DNA of 64,000 bases from Gongronella butleri. Taxonomy: Eukaryota; Mucoromycota; Mucoromycetes; Mucorales; Cunninghamellaceae. Positions 12,143 to 23,441 of this stretch are shown in pieces (within the stretch, counting starts at the first letter, position 1; every line of letters begins with the position of its first letter). The notes under the pieces are model-generated. The model saw nothing but the letters and a program-made list of their open reading frames with translations. It had not been told where the DNA came from and ran no database searches. The stretch is taken from the NCBI GenBank assembly GCA_025201375.1, contig JAIWZP010000002.1:1-64000 (forward strand), read 5' to 3'. The position numbers and the translations under genes are program-made.

Positions 12143-12941
12143 TGGTGCTGCTATGTCTCTTTTCATCTCCCTGCTTCTCCCACTATTCTTGCATCAACCT
12201 TTGTATCTTTGTATATACTGTACACGCATTGTCGCATTAAACTTAGCTGCATGACAAACAAATTTTGATTTTTTGATTTTTCGCGCCTTGTTTGCCTTAC
12301 TCACGATTTATTGTACGTACCGGTGTTATGTCTGGGCAATCCTTAGGTGAAGTGAGAGACAAAAAAAAAAGAGCAATTGGAGCACCAAGCACCAAGAAAA
12401 CGCGACAAACGCGTACTGTAAAAAAAAAAAGAAATACTGTTAAACAGGATAAAAACCTTTAATGGGTGTTAGTGCACTATTAGGGATATGGATATCATAT
12501 GTGGACTTACCACTGGCAGACAGTGGTTTTAAAGTGCAAGTAAAAAGAAAAAAAGAAAAAAAGAAAAAAAGAAAAAAAGCAAAAGGATAAAGAAAGAAAG
12601 GATAGGGGCTGCGAAAAGCAAGAAAAGGGCTAAAATAGGGAAGAGAAAAAAAAAGGAAAAAGGAAAAAAGGGGCACACAAAAAAAAAGCACATTCCTGAC
12701 ACCGGTACAGTATCAAATTCAACCACTTTTCAGATTGACTGTCAATTTTGTGATATTCCGTTGTTTGGCTTATTCCCCTGTTGCATTGTCTTTTTCATTT
12801 GAAACGAAAAACGCCAGTCAGCAAGCGGTACAATAGGTACAGTAACCCCCGTGAAATGCACAAATTCCTTTTTTTGGATTTTACAGTAGGTACAAAATTA
12901 CAGTAAAGCATTTACTGTACAGATTACTGTACCGTACTGTA
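12143..12941. other. Intergenic with A-rich simple repeat and TACTGTA words
   Basis: No gene seen. It contains a (GAAAAAAA)n-type simple repeat at about 12545-12580, and from about 12,830 to 12,945 a cluster of TACTGTA/TACAGTA words leading into the first fold-back element. Confidence 0.5.
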
Positions 12942-13945
12942 CAGTGCCCGGACAAAAAAAAGTTTCGCTGTGCATAATTCTCTGCAGTGCAAGGTATCAA
13001 TTAATCGCGTTAATCTCTGCTGTATTGATCAATAATGGCTCCAGTGATATGAAATTTTGCAGGAACAATGATTTAAAAGTAAAAAAGCAATTCTAAAATT
13101 ATGAAATGGCTATGCCAAGCGGGTATTGAAATAGATCAAAAAAGGGATACCTGACGCGTCACGCGACGCGACGCGTACCTACGCGTATACAATGGCCTGT
13201 GGAGATGAATTGACGTTATGAACACCATCTCCAATTTTTTTGCAACGAGTGCAATGATGCCTAATTGTATTTTAAGAATCAATTCCATGTTACATGCATT
13301 GCATCGGTGCTGTGATCGAATAATGTAAAATTCATCATGTGACACGCGTCACGCGTCAGACGCGTCAAAAGTCGCGATTTCCTTCGTAACATGGTCGTAG
13401 TGCTCCTACTGGTCAACCAATCGATAACAGTCTATTCTAGTCCTTCAAATTAAATAAGTACAATGGTTTTAAGCCAACTAGGGATTAAAATTAGATAACA
13501 GAGATGGCAATTGTTATTCCAGATGCAACTGACGCGTGAAGCGTGTCACATGATGATTTTACATTATTCGATCACAGCACCGATGCAATGCATGTAACAT
13601 GGAATTGATTCTTAAAATACAATTAGGCATCATTGCACTCGTTGCAAAAAAATTGGAGATGGTGTTCATAACGTCAATTCATCTCCACAGGCCATTGTAT
13701 ACGCGTAGGTACGCGTCGCGTCGCGTGACGCGTCAGGTATCCCTTTTTTGATCTATTTCAATACCCGCTTGGCATAGCCATTTCATAATTTTAGAATTGC
13801 TTTTTTACTTTTAAATCATTGTTCCTGCAAAATTTCATATCACTGGAGCCATTATTGATCAATACAGCAGAGATTAACGCGATTAATTGATACCTTGCAC
13901 TGCAGAGAATTATGCACAGCGAAACTTTTTTTTGTCCGGGCACTG
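12942..13945. mobile_element. Fold-back element A (TA-bordered, Tc1/mariner-like ends)
   Basis: A 1004-bp palindrome starting CAGTGCCCGGAC and ending in its inverse complement, bordered by TA on both sides (12940-12941, 13946-13947). The arms, 12942-13330 and 13557-13945, appear identical by eye over 389 bp, and similarity continues past a 1-bp indel toward a loop of roughly 180 bp. The element has no coding capacity. Ends beginning CAGTG and the TA borders suggest a non-autonomous Tc1/mariner-superfamily element. It contains about ten ACGCGT hexamers. Confidence 0.85.
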
Positions 13946-13947
13946 TA

Positions 13948-14951
13948 CAGTGACCGGACAAAAAAAATGTCCGCCCTGACTATTTCTCTGCAGTGCGAGG
14001 TGTCACTTAATCACGTTAATCTGTTCTGTATTGGTCAATAATGGTTCAAATAACGTGAAATTTTGTAGGAACAATGATTTAAAAGTATAAAAACGATTCT
14101 AAAATTATGAAATGGCTATAAGAAGCTGGTTTGGAAAAAGACTAGAAAAGGGGTAATTGACGCGTCACGCGACGCGACGCGTACCCACGCGTATACAATA
14201 GCCTATGGAGATGAAATGACATTATGAACACCATCTCCAAATTTTTCTAAGACGAGTTCAATGGTGCTTAATTGTATTATGTGAATCTATTTCATGGTAC
14301 ATGTGTCATGTCAGAGCTGAGGTCGACAAATGTAAAATCACCAACGTGACGCGTCACGTGCCAGACGCGTCTGGAATAGCGATATTCATCTCTGGCATCT
14401 AATTTCGATCACTTTGTTGGCTTGAAAACATTGTAATTGTTAATTTGAAGGGCTAGAATAGGATATTATTGATTAGTTGTGATTATATCAACAAGTTAGA
14501 GCACTATGAGCATATCAACGAAATCGCGGCTTATGACGCGTCAGACGCGTCACCGCAGTGATTTTACATTTGTCGACCTCAGCTCTGACATGACACATGT
14601 ACCATGAAATAGATTCACATAATACAATTAAGCACCATTGAACTCGTCTTAGAAAAATTTGGAGATGGTGTTCATAATGTCATTTCATCTCCATAGGCTA
14701 TTGTATACGCGTGGGTACGCGTCGCGTCGCGTGACGCGTCAATTACCCCTTTTCTAGTCTTTTTCCAAACCAGCTTCTTATAGCCATTTCATAATTTTAG
14801 AATCGTTTTTATACTTTTAAATCATTGTTCCTACAAAATTTCACGTTATTTGAACCATTATTGACCAATACAGAACAGATTAACGTGATTAAGTGACACC
14901 TCGCACTGCAGAGAAATAGTCAGGGCGGACATTTTTTTTGTCCGGTCACTG
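13948..14951. mobile_element. Fold-back element B (TA-bordered, abuts element A)
   Basis: Also 1004 bp, starting CAGTGACCGGAC, bordered by the TA shared with element A and by TA at 14952-14953. Arms 13948-14341 and 14558-14951 look identical over 394 bp. The sequence is homologous to element A but clearly diverged. The loop matches the loop of A only after reverse-complementing, so B lies in the opposite orientation or its loop has flipped. No coding capacity. Confidence 0.85.
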
Positions 14952-14953
14952 TA

Positions 14954-16015
14954 CGGTACCATAAGATTTGATCATCCGCCGCCGCCCGTGTTGAAACTCA
15001 TTGGAAAGAAACTGACGCGTGCTGTTGCACATGTTGTACTGTAGTAGTTCAAAGCTTAAAGCAGCATCGCGATTCACTTCACAAAACGTACAGCGCATTT
15101 TTTACCTTTTAGCTTTTACAAACAAAAGAGCAGAACATGTTTTTCAAAAAAATCTGCCTGCTGTGCTTCCAGAATTTTTTTTACAGCCTACATACCTGCC
15201 CGCCAATGAAAAACGCATCGCGGCACGAACTACTACAGTACAGTCCACCACCAGGGCTCGCGACGGTTCCGCCCGATTTATTTGAGCCATCAAATTCCAA
15301 AAGCCATCAATAATTTGCCCTATGATATTTTGCATGCATCTCTTCTTCTGCATGGTTGAGCTCGCTCAAAAAGAATTGCATTGCATTCAGCGCAAGATTT
15401 GCAACAAAAAAAGCTTAAACGCCAAGGCGCTACGAGCCTATGACCACTTTTTAAATATTCAGGGGTCGTACATTTCAACCCCAAAAACGGATAATTTCGA
15501 ACTCCGAGTGATCAATGCATCCCACACTGGTAACTCTGACGAATCGTGATTGGCACACAAAATGGCAGGTCGCCCCAACTTAAGGAGTTTGGACAAGATT
15601 TTTCTGCAAAAATTTAAGATTTGAGACTTCCAAATTAAGGTGGTGGATTACTGTATTGCATGGAAATTTTTTTATTTTTTTTACATACTTTTAATTTATT
15701 TTGCAGTTTGCAAAATGCCGACGAAATCATCCGGCGAAGAATACAGTATGGTATGATAATACAGGTCCTGCCATTCTCGTACTTGCATTTTCTCATCTGT
15801 TAATCCAGTTTTGTCTTTACCGTGCGCCTGTATGTTAGTCTCGTTTGGTCGATGTTGGAAGGAAAAAAGTATAATAAATATGACTCCAACTCGCGCCCAT
15901 TGCCTCGTTTTTCTTCCAACAGCGACATCTCTCTTGCTCTGGCACTCAAGTCTCTCTCCCTTGGCCATTGATCCCTCTCTGCTTATCCTTTTATTCCAAA
16001 TTTCAATTAAATCAT
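14954..16015. repeat. Gene-free region with two dispersed repeat types
   Basis: About 15,060-15,240 resembles 17,640-17,800 and 39,980-40,080 (shared core: CCAGAATTTTTTTTACAGCC). About 15,360-15,720 resembles 18,400-18,830 (shared cores: AATTTCGAACTCCGAGTGAT and ATTTGCAACAAAAAA). No gene is visible. Confidence 0.6.
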
Positions 16016-16019
16016 CACT

Positions 16020-16860
16020 ATGGTTGGCTACTATTCAATCTTTGATCCCGTGTCGATGGAGTCCGTGGTGGAGCCCGTCGACGTGTCCTTTCAAGAGGAC
16101 TTTGTAGGCCAGGCCCCCCGTGACACAACGTCGAGCCAGCCAAGATCATTCCAACGCCTGCAACAAAGCCGAAGCACGTGTCTCGCTCCACTGTTGTGCA
16201 AGGCATCATCCCAGCCAAACGCGAAAAAATTGAAAGTGTTCCAGAAACATGTGCAAGGCATCATCCTAGCCAAACGCGAAAAAATTGAAAGTGTTCCAGA
16301 AACATGTGCAAGGCATCATCCTAGCCAAACGCGAAAAAATTGAAAGTGTTCCAGAAACACAGAGATCGATTTTAAGCGCGTGCGGACTGAGGGGCCTGAC
16401 GCCTGTGCTGACCGCGATCGAGGAAAATCTCGCCAAATTTATCGAGCGAAAGTGCAGCCAAAGAAAGCACAGCTATGAATTACCAGGCCGTCGTGGCTAT
16501 GCACGCGCGGCGCATCAGCAAGGAGGATCTCGGGTACCCGAAGCAGCCGCCGCCCATTGGATTCTCCATCCGTTGGTTGATTTTACTACGGTTTTGCTAA
16601 GCGCCAATGCGCCATGGCTTCAAAAGACAGCTGATGCACGGTGAGGAGGCCGACGGTGGTAGCGCACCTGATCTCGAAGAAATCGAGCCACAGATTAAAG
16701 AAATCAGGCAAACATACATTGCGGGGCGGCGTTCCTTGCTTTCTCCTCCTCGAGAATCTACAACATCGATGAGACCGGTCTACCACCACAGCGCGGCACC
16801 GCGGTACAGTACACGATCATCGCGCCCATCAACATGAAGGGTCGCTACGGTGACGGCGGC
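16020..16860 (+). pseudogene. Decayed pogo/Tigger-type transposase
   Basis: Across shifting frames I read the landmarks of a pogo-superfamily transposase. A helix-turn-helix segment appears (RSTVVQGIIPAKREKIESV), then LTPVLTAIEENLAKFIERKC, a Tc5-type DNA-binding segment (MHARRISKEDLGYPKQPPP, then HGFKRQLMHGEEAD), and at about 16,760 IYNIDETGLPPQRGT, the first catalytic Asp region of the DDE fold, followed by YTIIAPINMKGRYGD. Several frameshifts, at least one in-frame stop and a 55-bp triplication break it, and I could not find the second and third catalytic acids. A conventional-looking ATG at 16020 begins an N-terminal peptide. Confidence 0.7.
16196..16359 (+). repeat. 55-bp tandem repeat, three copies
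   Basis: The unit beginning GTGCAAGGCATCATCC repeats at 16196, 16251 and 16306, with copies almost identical. Because 55 is not a multiple of three, each extra copy shifts the reading frame of the transposase remnant that contains it. Confidence 0.9.
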
Positions 16861-18960
16861 CACGCACGTTGTTCAGCAACTTGCTTGCGGGCCAGTGTCA
16901 GGCGCACGCGTTTGCTGGACCTCGGGCGTCACGACCGGGGACAATGCAGGCGCGGAGGCTGGCGTGGAGACATCGACCTCTATGCCTAGTTCGAGCAATT
17001 CCTCGTCAAGCGAGGAAATGCTCTCACGGCGCTGTCGATGCCTTGGCGATGGGCTGTGGTGCATGATTCGGACAATGAGCTTTTATTGGGACAAGGAAAG
17101 GGACAGGGGACGGTGCGGCAAACAAGGGAATGATCAGGTAAAGAAAAAGGGGGAACAAAAGGGAAAGGGGAAGCGGCTGCTTAAATGGGCAGCCGATGAT
17201 GGGGATTGCCCAGTCGGGCTTCCAAAAGTGTCAGCGGCGGAGGCTGGATGGGCAATTCCCAAAAAAAAAGGAAAGAGGCGCGGCCAAAGGAGTGGGGCAC
17301 GCGCGAGACAGAACAAGGCAAGGAAGGGCATTCATGGGCGGTAAGCCAGAAAGGGGCAGAGAGACGAGGCAAGGGCGGATGGTCATGGTGGCGTGAGGAG
17401 CGAGTGGGGTGAGGAAGCGAGCGATGCACGCAAAAGAAAAAAAAAAGGAAAAAGGGTCAAAAAGGCGTGGCACATGTCGGGAACGCGGGGCGGATCCTGA
17501 CAGCCAGCGGCTTGTTGACAAAACACGCATCACTGTCTGTGTCATTTGAACGATACAGTACCAGTAGTAGAATCATTTAAAAATGCCTGAAGTAGGTAGA
17601 CAGTATCACGCTACAATGCATAAGATGCACACACTCACGTTTATTTTACGGCAAGCAAGCACCAAAAAAAGCGTGATTCCAGACTTTGCTGCCGGCCTGC
17701 TGCTGTGGAGCCTCCAAAATTCTTTTTACTACGTACTGGACAGCCTACTTGCCCGCCAATGATACGTACCTGTGTCGCGGCATATCATAATTCGCAACCA
17801 ACGTCTTCTTGAAGAGATGGGTCGGACATCATCGACGTGATTCAGTTAGTTGGTAACCCAGGAAAGTCGGCAAGGTCGGCATTTGTTCGCAACCAACGTC
17901 TTCTTGAAGAGATAGGTCGGACATCGACGTGATCCAGTTAGTTGGTAACCCAGGAAAGTCTGCAAAGTCGGCATTCGCGCTCTCGCGCAGGATGATTCTT
18001 AAATCACCTAAAGCTCAGCGGTATGCTATTTCAAATTGCTCAGATGGCAGCTCGTCGGTGTCACGCAGATGAAGATCCCTCATGCGAGCTCGGACCATGC
18101 ATGTCGTCCGCCAAATGTTCGGAATACAGTATGTCGTCCAAAGGGCACCAGGATCTGCAAAATTGCCATTATTGCAAATAATGTACGCTAGGAGACGGCG
18201 AAGGCGACGGGGATGGTACCCATTTTGAATCGCTTCTGCTAGACAATCTGACCTAAATTACAGTAAAAAATACGGGTGGTATGATATGATAATAGCCAAG
18301 TGTGCTCAAGGCGAAGAACTCTCCGATTTTTTTGTCGGACTGTCGAAAATGCCAAAAAAACTCCCATTTACGCTATTTTGCATTCATCTCTCCATTTGCG
18401 TCGTCAAACCCGCTCAAAATTAGCTGCACCGGATTCAGCGCAAAATTTGCAACAAAAAAGCTTAAACCCCGAAAGCGGTACGACCACTTTTGAAAAATCC
18501 AGGGGTCACTCAGGGATCACGAATTTCAATCTCAGAAAATGCCAAATGTGGGAAATTTCGAACTCCGAGTGATCAATGCATCCCAAACAGGTAATTCCGA
18601 CAATTTGCTATTGGCAGACAAATTGGCCGGTCGCGCGCCCTACTTTTAAGAAAATGCCCGAAGAATGACGCATGAGGCGATCGACTGAGAAAAGTCTGCC
18701 TACGGTACTTTGGGCAAGTTTTTTTTTTTGCAAAATTTAAGGTTTGACACTTCCAAATTTCCGGTAGGTGCGTAAATTGCATGGAATTTTTTTATGTACT
18801 GTATTTTTTGCAGGCTTTTGTGCGCTGTAGAATGAATGGGCTGCAACAAGCAAGCAGGTGGAATGAGTGATGAATGACCGATGCAAAAAGTTAAAACCCA
18901 AGCTAGCGCCCTGCAAGCCATCCCGTTAGATGCTTTACCCCCTGTTTTTTATTAAATATT
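16861..18960. repeat. Repeat-rich gene-free region with a ~95-bp tandem duplication
   Basis: A unit beginning TTCGCAACCAACGTCTTCTT occurs at about 17,790 and again at about 17,885, with a few differences and a 3-bp indel. The segment 17,640-17,800 and the segment 18,400-18,830 are members of the dispersed repeats also seen near 15.1-15.7 kb. The GC-rich stretch 16,861-17,540 has open frames on both strands but no recognisable domain. Confidence 0.55.
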
Positions 18961-21900
18961 AACTAAAAATCGGGAGTTGACTAGACAGTTGTCGAGCAAA
19001 TCGCCATTGAATTTTTTGTTGAAAAAATGTATTTCCTCGGCTAGTTTTGATCAGATCGCCGTGAAACTTGTTTCATTCGGTGGAGATTCAGCAGCAGCAT
19101 TTGACACGTTAAAAGCATCGTTGGTTATTTTTCCAGTTGTCGAGAAAAGCAAGTATGAAAATTGATCCAATGTTTGATCGACTTTTGCAAGCGAGCAAAG
19201 CTGCTCATCCATCGGACAAGCAAACAATCAGGAAACGACACCCGAGTGCGTCTCTTTCGATCGATGCCACCATTTCACCGCGATGATCAACAAAATATTT
19301 TGAGAGACTCGTGCCAGATTTGTGGAAATGTCAGAATTTTGGATTCATCTGCACAACGACTCGGTCTACCCCTGGTTTGAACGGTTTTTCAAAAAGAGTC
19401 GCTTCGGTAAAACATTATGTCTTATGTGTAGATTTTGGGCCACCCAACCATGATTATTTGTGGCATTTAATTCTGCATTTGTAAAAATATCGAGATTTCG
19501 AATTCATCTAGCTATCTGCAAAGCGATCCAGTCAATCTTGGGGTTTCATGTTGTGTTGTTGAATAAGAAGGCGCGGCGAAATAGTCAAAGGGCAAAGGTT
19601 GGGACGCAATCGATTCATGATTTGTGTTGGTCATCCATGGATTTGTGTCAATTCTTGAAAATGGCGCATACCACGAAAACGGCCAGATCAACATCTGGTT
19701 TTTTAATTTTTCTTTCAAAGAGAGACTCTGAAAAAGCCAAGTGGCAAAGTTTGGCGATGATCGAATCATGATTTTACCGCGAAATGAATTTTATTACAAG
19801 AACGCGCTACAGCCAAATTTTCAGCAATGCCGTGCTTCCCGACAAATCACATGACTGACCTTTGGTTTTTTATTTTTTTTTCTGAGAAGAGAGAGGCAAC
19901 ATCCATTACATGTAAAAGTTTCGTGGCGCTGCGATGAGTCCTTGCTTGGCGACGAATTTTTTTTTCAAATTTAGAAAAAAAAAGGTGGGCCAGCAGGTCA
20001 AAATGTATCTGGAGGGTCCCCCGGCCGCTTTGAGAGGTTCAGGTCTCTCAAATCCGTTTGGCAACCTACAGATTGGAGATCTGAGAGTCATGTCATTAGA
20101 TGCATCGAAATCCACTTTGTAAGCAAATCTGTACAGTAATAAAAATCGGGTGTCAATCAAGCCGTTGTCGAGGAATGGGCAATCAAAGCCAAATTTTAGA
20201 AAATGGAATTCCTGCATCATTTTTGGTCGTAAGCTGGTGAAACTGAGTTGTTCGTCCGACAGAGAATCAAATTCTGCATTTATTGTCACAGCAGCACGCC
20301 ATCCTTTGCCTTGTCCATTGCCTAGAAAAACGAAGCTGAAATGTTTCACTGGGCGTTGCAAGCGTACAAATGTTGCGCATCGGCGTTGCGGGCAGGGATA
20401 AAATGACCCCCTTGTGCGTGTCTTTCCACTTGTAAGATTTAAGCCTGGTCGAATAGCAGCTTGACGCGCTAGAGACAAAATTGCGAATTTATGGAGCATT
20501 GTCAATTATCTTGCCAACGGTCAGATCAACCCCCGGTTTTTACTATTGTTCTGAAAAGAGACCAAAATGCTCATATGCCAAAATTTCATGGAGCTGCAAG
20601 CACTCGACGGTGCGCCACATCGATTTTCAAAAATGACGATTTTCCATCGATTTTCCAAGGTGTACAGTCGCGAATTTTAACCTGGCAAAACTTGGTTCCT
20701 CGGATCGCCGTGCCATTCACCCACATGGTACTGTAGAATGCGTCTATTTGCCGATGAAAATGTTATAAAACCCCGGGCTCCATCGACTGGTTCTCCTGTA
20801 AAATGCAATCTACTTCGTATTTTCGCCACAAGAGACAAGACATACTCGACAAAGACTGGCCACAGATTCTCGAAACGCGGCTCACAAGAAAGAGCACGGG
20901 CTGTTGCGTATGTGACCATCGATGATCACTTCAAAAAAACGAGACCAGGCAGAATTGACGCGAACAGGTTGTTTGAGGGATAACTTGGACGTGTGAAAAA
21001 CCGCGTCAGACTTTGATTTAAGCGCGTCCGTTTCAAATCGAATCCATACACCTCGAACTTCTTTTGCTAGTGAATATGTCGATGCAGCTCCAAGGACGCG
21101 CTCTTGCGTGCCATAGCGATTGGCGCGTCTACAGTATTGTCTCGACATCGTCTTTTTTTTTTTTTTTTTTGGCCGGATGCACGCCGCGCTTTTTTTTTTT
21201 TTTTTTTGGCCGGACGCACGCCGCGCTATTTTTTTCGATGAGCAGGATGGCGGTACCCGGTGCGTACAAAATGTCCGGGCTGATAAAAATGAAATTTTTT
21301 CAGTGAGCGATGCGCAATTGGCTTCCTCTCGTCAGTTTTGGAACATGGCTTAAAGGTCAATTATAAACATGCAATGAAGGATACAACGTGAAGGGATCCA
21401 TGGAGACAAAAAAAACTTTACTACTCAACTCCAAAAAAACTACTTTGCATAGATGGTGCAAACTTGGAGTCTGTGCCGTGAAAACTGGGCAATAAAAATC
21501 GGGGTTACCCCAAGGTTTTGTAAAATATACAATCGCGATCAAAGATTTTGATGAAAAAGCGAATTTTCTCTGCGGGGTTTAGCCGTCCATCTGTGAAACT
21601 GGTCTCATTCAATAGAGATTTAACAGGTGCTTTCGACACGTTAAAAGCATGATGGTTGTTGTCCCGTTTGTCCAGAAAAGTGGGTTTGAAAATTAATCCA
21701 GAGTTTGATCGGCTTTTGCAAGTGCGCAAAGCTCGTTCATCGGACGAGCAAACAATCTGGAAATGATACCACCCGAGTATGTCTCTTTCGATCGATGTCA
21801 TTTTCACTGCGATCCACAAAGTATTTCGAGACCCAGTGCTAAATTTGTGAAAATAGTGCCATGTGACACAGCATGTAGACCAAGATGAACAAACAAAAAA

Positions 21901-22060
21901 AAATCGAACGACTGCGGCTCGCGCATGTTGTGTACTGAATGCCTGTCACTGTGTTGCGCGTCAAAGCCCATTTTTAGAGGACCGCAAAGGCACGTCGGGC
22001 GCAGCCCTGTCGCTCGCGTGCTGGCATCAACTAATATCGGCTGACATACCCGTTTGACCA
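18961..22060. repeat. Large dispersed repeat, units R2-R1-R2
   Basis: R2 (about 18,980-19,400) is repeated at about 21,490-21,860 and at 42,000-42,400; R1 (about 19,430-21,060) is repeated at about 40,085-41,720 with high similarity. The order R2-R1-R2 here and R1-R2 at the other locus suggests a repeat period of about 2.5 kb. No intact reading frame lies in either unit. Typical shared sequence includes TTACATGTAAAAGTTTCGTG and GAGAGGTTCAGGTCTCTCAA. A pair of T18-19 tracts, each followed by GGCCGGA.GCACGCCGCGCT, sits at 21,150-21,230. Confidence 0.7.
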
Positions 22061-22121
22061 CTTTTTATTCTTTTCCCTGCCACTCTTTGGGTTTTATGCA
22101 CGTGATGAGATGTGAAAGTGA

Positions 22122-23132
22122 TTAGAGCAAGGAAGCAAAGAACGATTGGCGGCCTCGCTCGTGCTCGATGATCTTTTCTACGCAATCCAGCACGTCGGAG
22201 CCGAGAATATCGGGGACACGGCCGTAAATCTCCTCGCCGTACATCTGCAGTGTGTCTGTAATGAAAGCCGTATGCATGCTCGCGTTCTTGGCTCCCTCTA
22301 GGTCCCTGTGGAAAACGAAAAAATATAATTCAATACAAATGGGTCACGCGATGCAGCCCGTGCCTTTGCGCCCTTCCATTGTGCGCCCATTCTCCTCCGC
22401 CCGAACCTTACCATGCGTGCCGAGACACCATGTAAAAGGGCTAAACAAAAAAAAAAAAAACCAAACGTCAGTTTTGTTCAAAATTAAAAAAAACGAGGGA
22501 GCTTGCCTCTATTTTTTGTGTCAATTGGACTGTTCTGCGCATGACCTGTGCGTAGACCTTTGCGTGTGGTTTTGCGACCTTTAGGTCGTCGCAGCTCATG
22601 ATGAGGACGCCTGCCGGGTAGTTGTTTATCTGGAGATGGTGTGCGGTGTCCTGCTGGCTGGCCTGTGTGACGATCCACACGTGCCATCCTTTATCGACGG
22701 CATAATGGATGGCGTCCAATGCCGTTGAAATGGGCGTGAGTTGGCATTGGAAGGCGTCCATGATGATTTGCACCTCGTCGGCCGATGGCGGCGACACCCA
22801 TGCTGCTGTTTTTGTCGCACCATCGTCCATGTCGTAGCTCCGGTGTCGCCGTCGCCGGTGTTGCAAGACGGCGCGTGCCAACGACCCCTGGAGCACCTGG
22901 CTCAATGGCCGATAGATCCCGGCGTGCGACGTCGCAAGGTAATCTCTGCACGCAGCGTCGTACCACGACTCAAACAGCTGCTGCGCGTCGTCCAGCGTCG
23001 CCACCCCGCTGTCGTGCCATAATTGCCACATCGTCTCAACAACATGGTCAAACTCGGCAAGCGTGCCTACGAGAAAATGATTATTTATCCGGCAACAAAG
23101 CCGGGGGGGGGGAGGATATTGAGTGGCTGTGG

Positions 23133-23164
<32 letters not shown>

Positions 23165-23249
23165 GACAAAATAGCGCAGCGTGCACGCGCCCGCTCGTTC
23201 GTTTTTTTTTTATTGCCATACCTAAAAAGTCGAATGCAATGGTTGGCAT
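22122..23249 (-). CDS. Haloacid-dehalogenase-type HAD hydrolase
   Basis: Four exons (23249-23222, 23066-22507, 22440-22412, 22305-22122) give 266 residues. HAD motif I is FDFLGT with D7 as nucleophile; the second acid of the phosphatase-type DxD is replaced, as in haloacid dehalogenases (DxxGT). The helical cap follows, motif II/III lies near the basic VAKPHAKVY stretch (about 174-181), and motif IV is SRHAWDLEGAKNA (D207 region). These place it with type II 2-haloacid dehalogenase-like proteins, which attack C-halogen or related ester bonds; the natural substrate in fungi is unknown. The second intron needs a GC donor (GAG|gcaagc) to keep the frame. The gene lies upstream-to-downstream with the esterase on the same strand. 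Confidence 0.85.
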
Positions 23250-23441
23250 TGGGGCTGTTGCGTAGCAAAAGGTGGGTGGAAAACAATGAATTACAAAACA
23301 AGGTAGATGGAAAAAGGGAAAAAAAGGAAAAAAAGGGCCTTTTGTTGGTGTTTGGAGCAATGAGGGCTCGGAATGTACACAAAAAAAAAATAAGGGGGGG
23401 GGGGTGGGAAGCCGAATTGGATCGAGGATTCATGCGCCAGG

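Noticed and set aside
12440..12726. Overlapping hydrophobic open frames on the minus strand
   Set aside because: Phe/Leu runs are translations of the (GAAAAAAA)n simple repeat.
16196..16359. Possible CRISPR array
   Set aside because: Contiguous 55-bp repeats without spacers inside a transposase remnant; eukaryotic context.
16850..17344. Open frame of 164 codons overlapping frames on both strands
   Set aside because: GC-rich stretch open in several frames at once with no recognisable family; more likely decayed transposon sequence.
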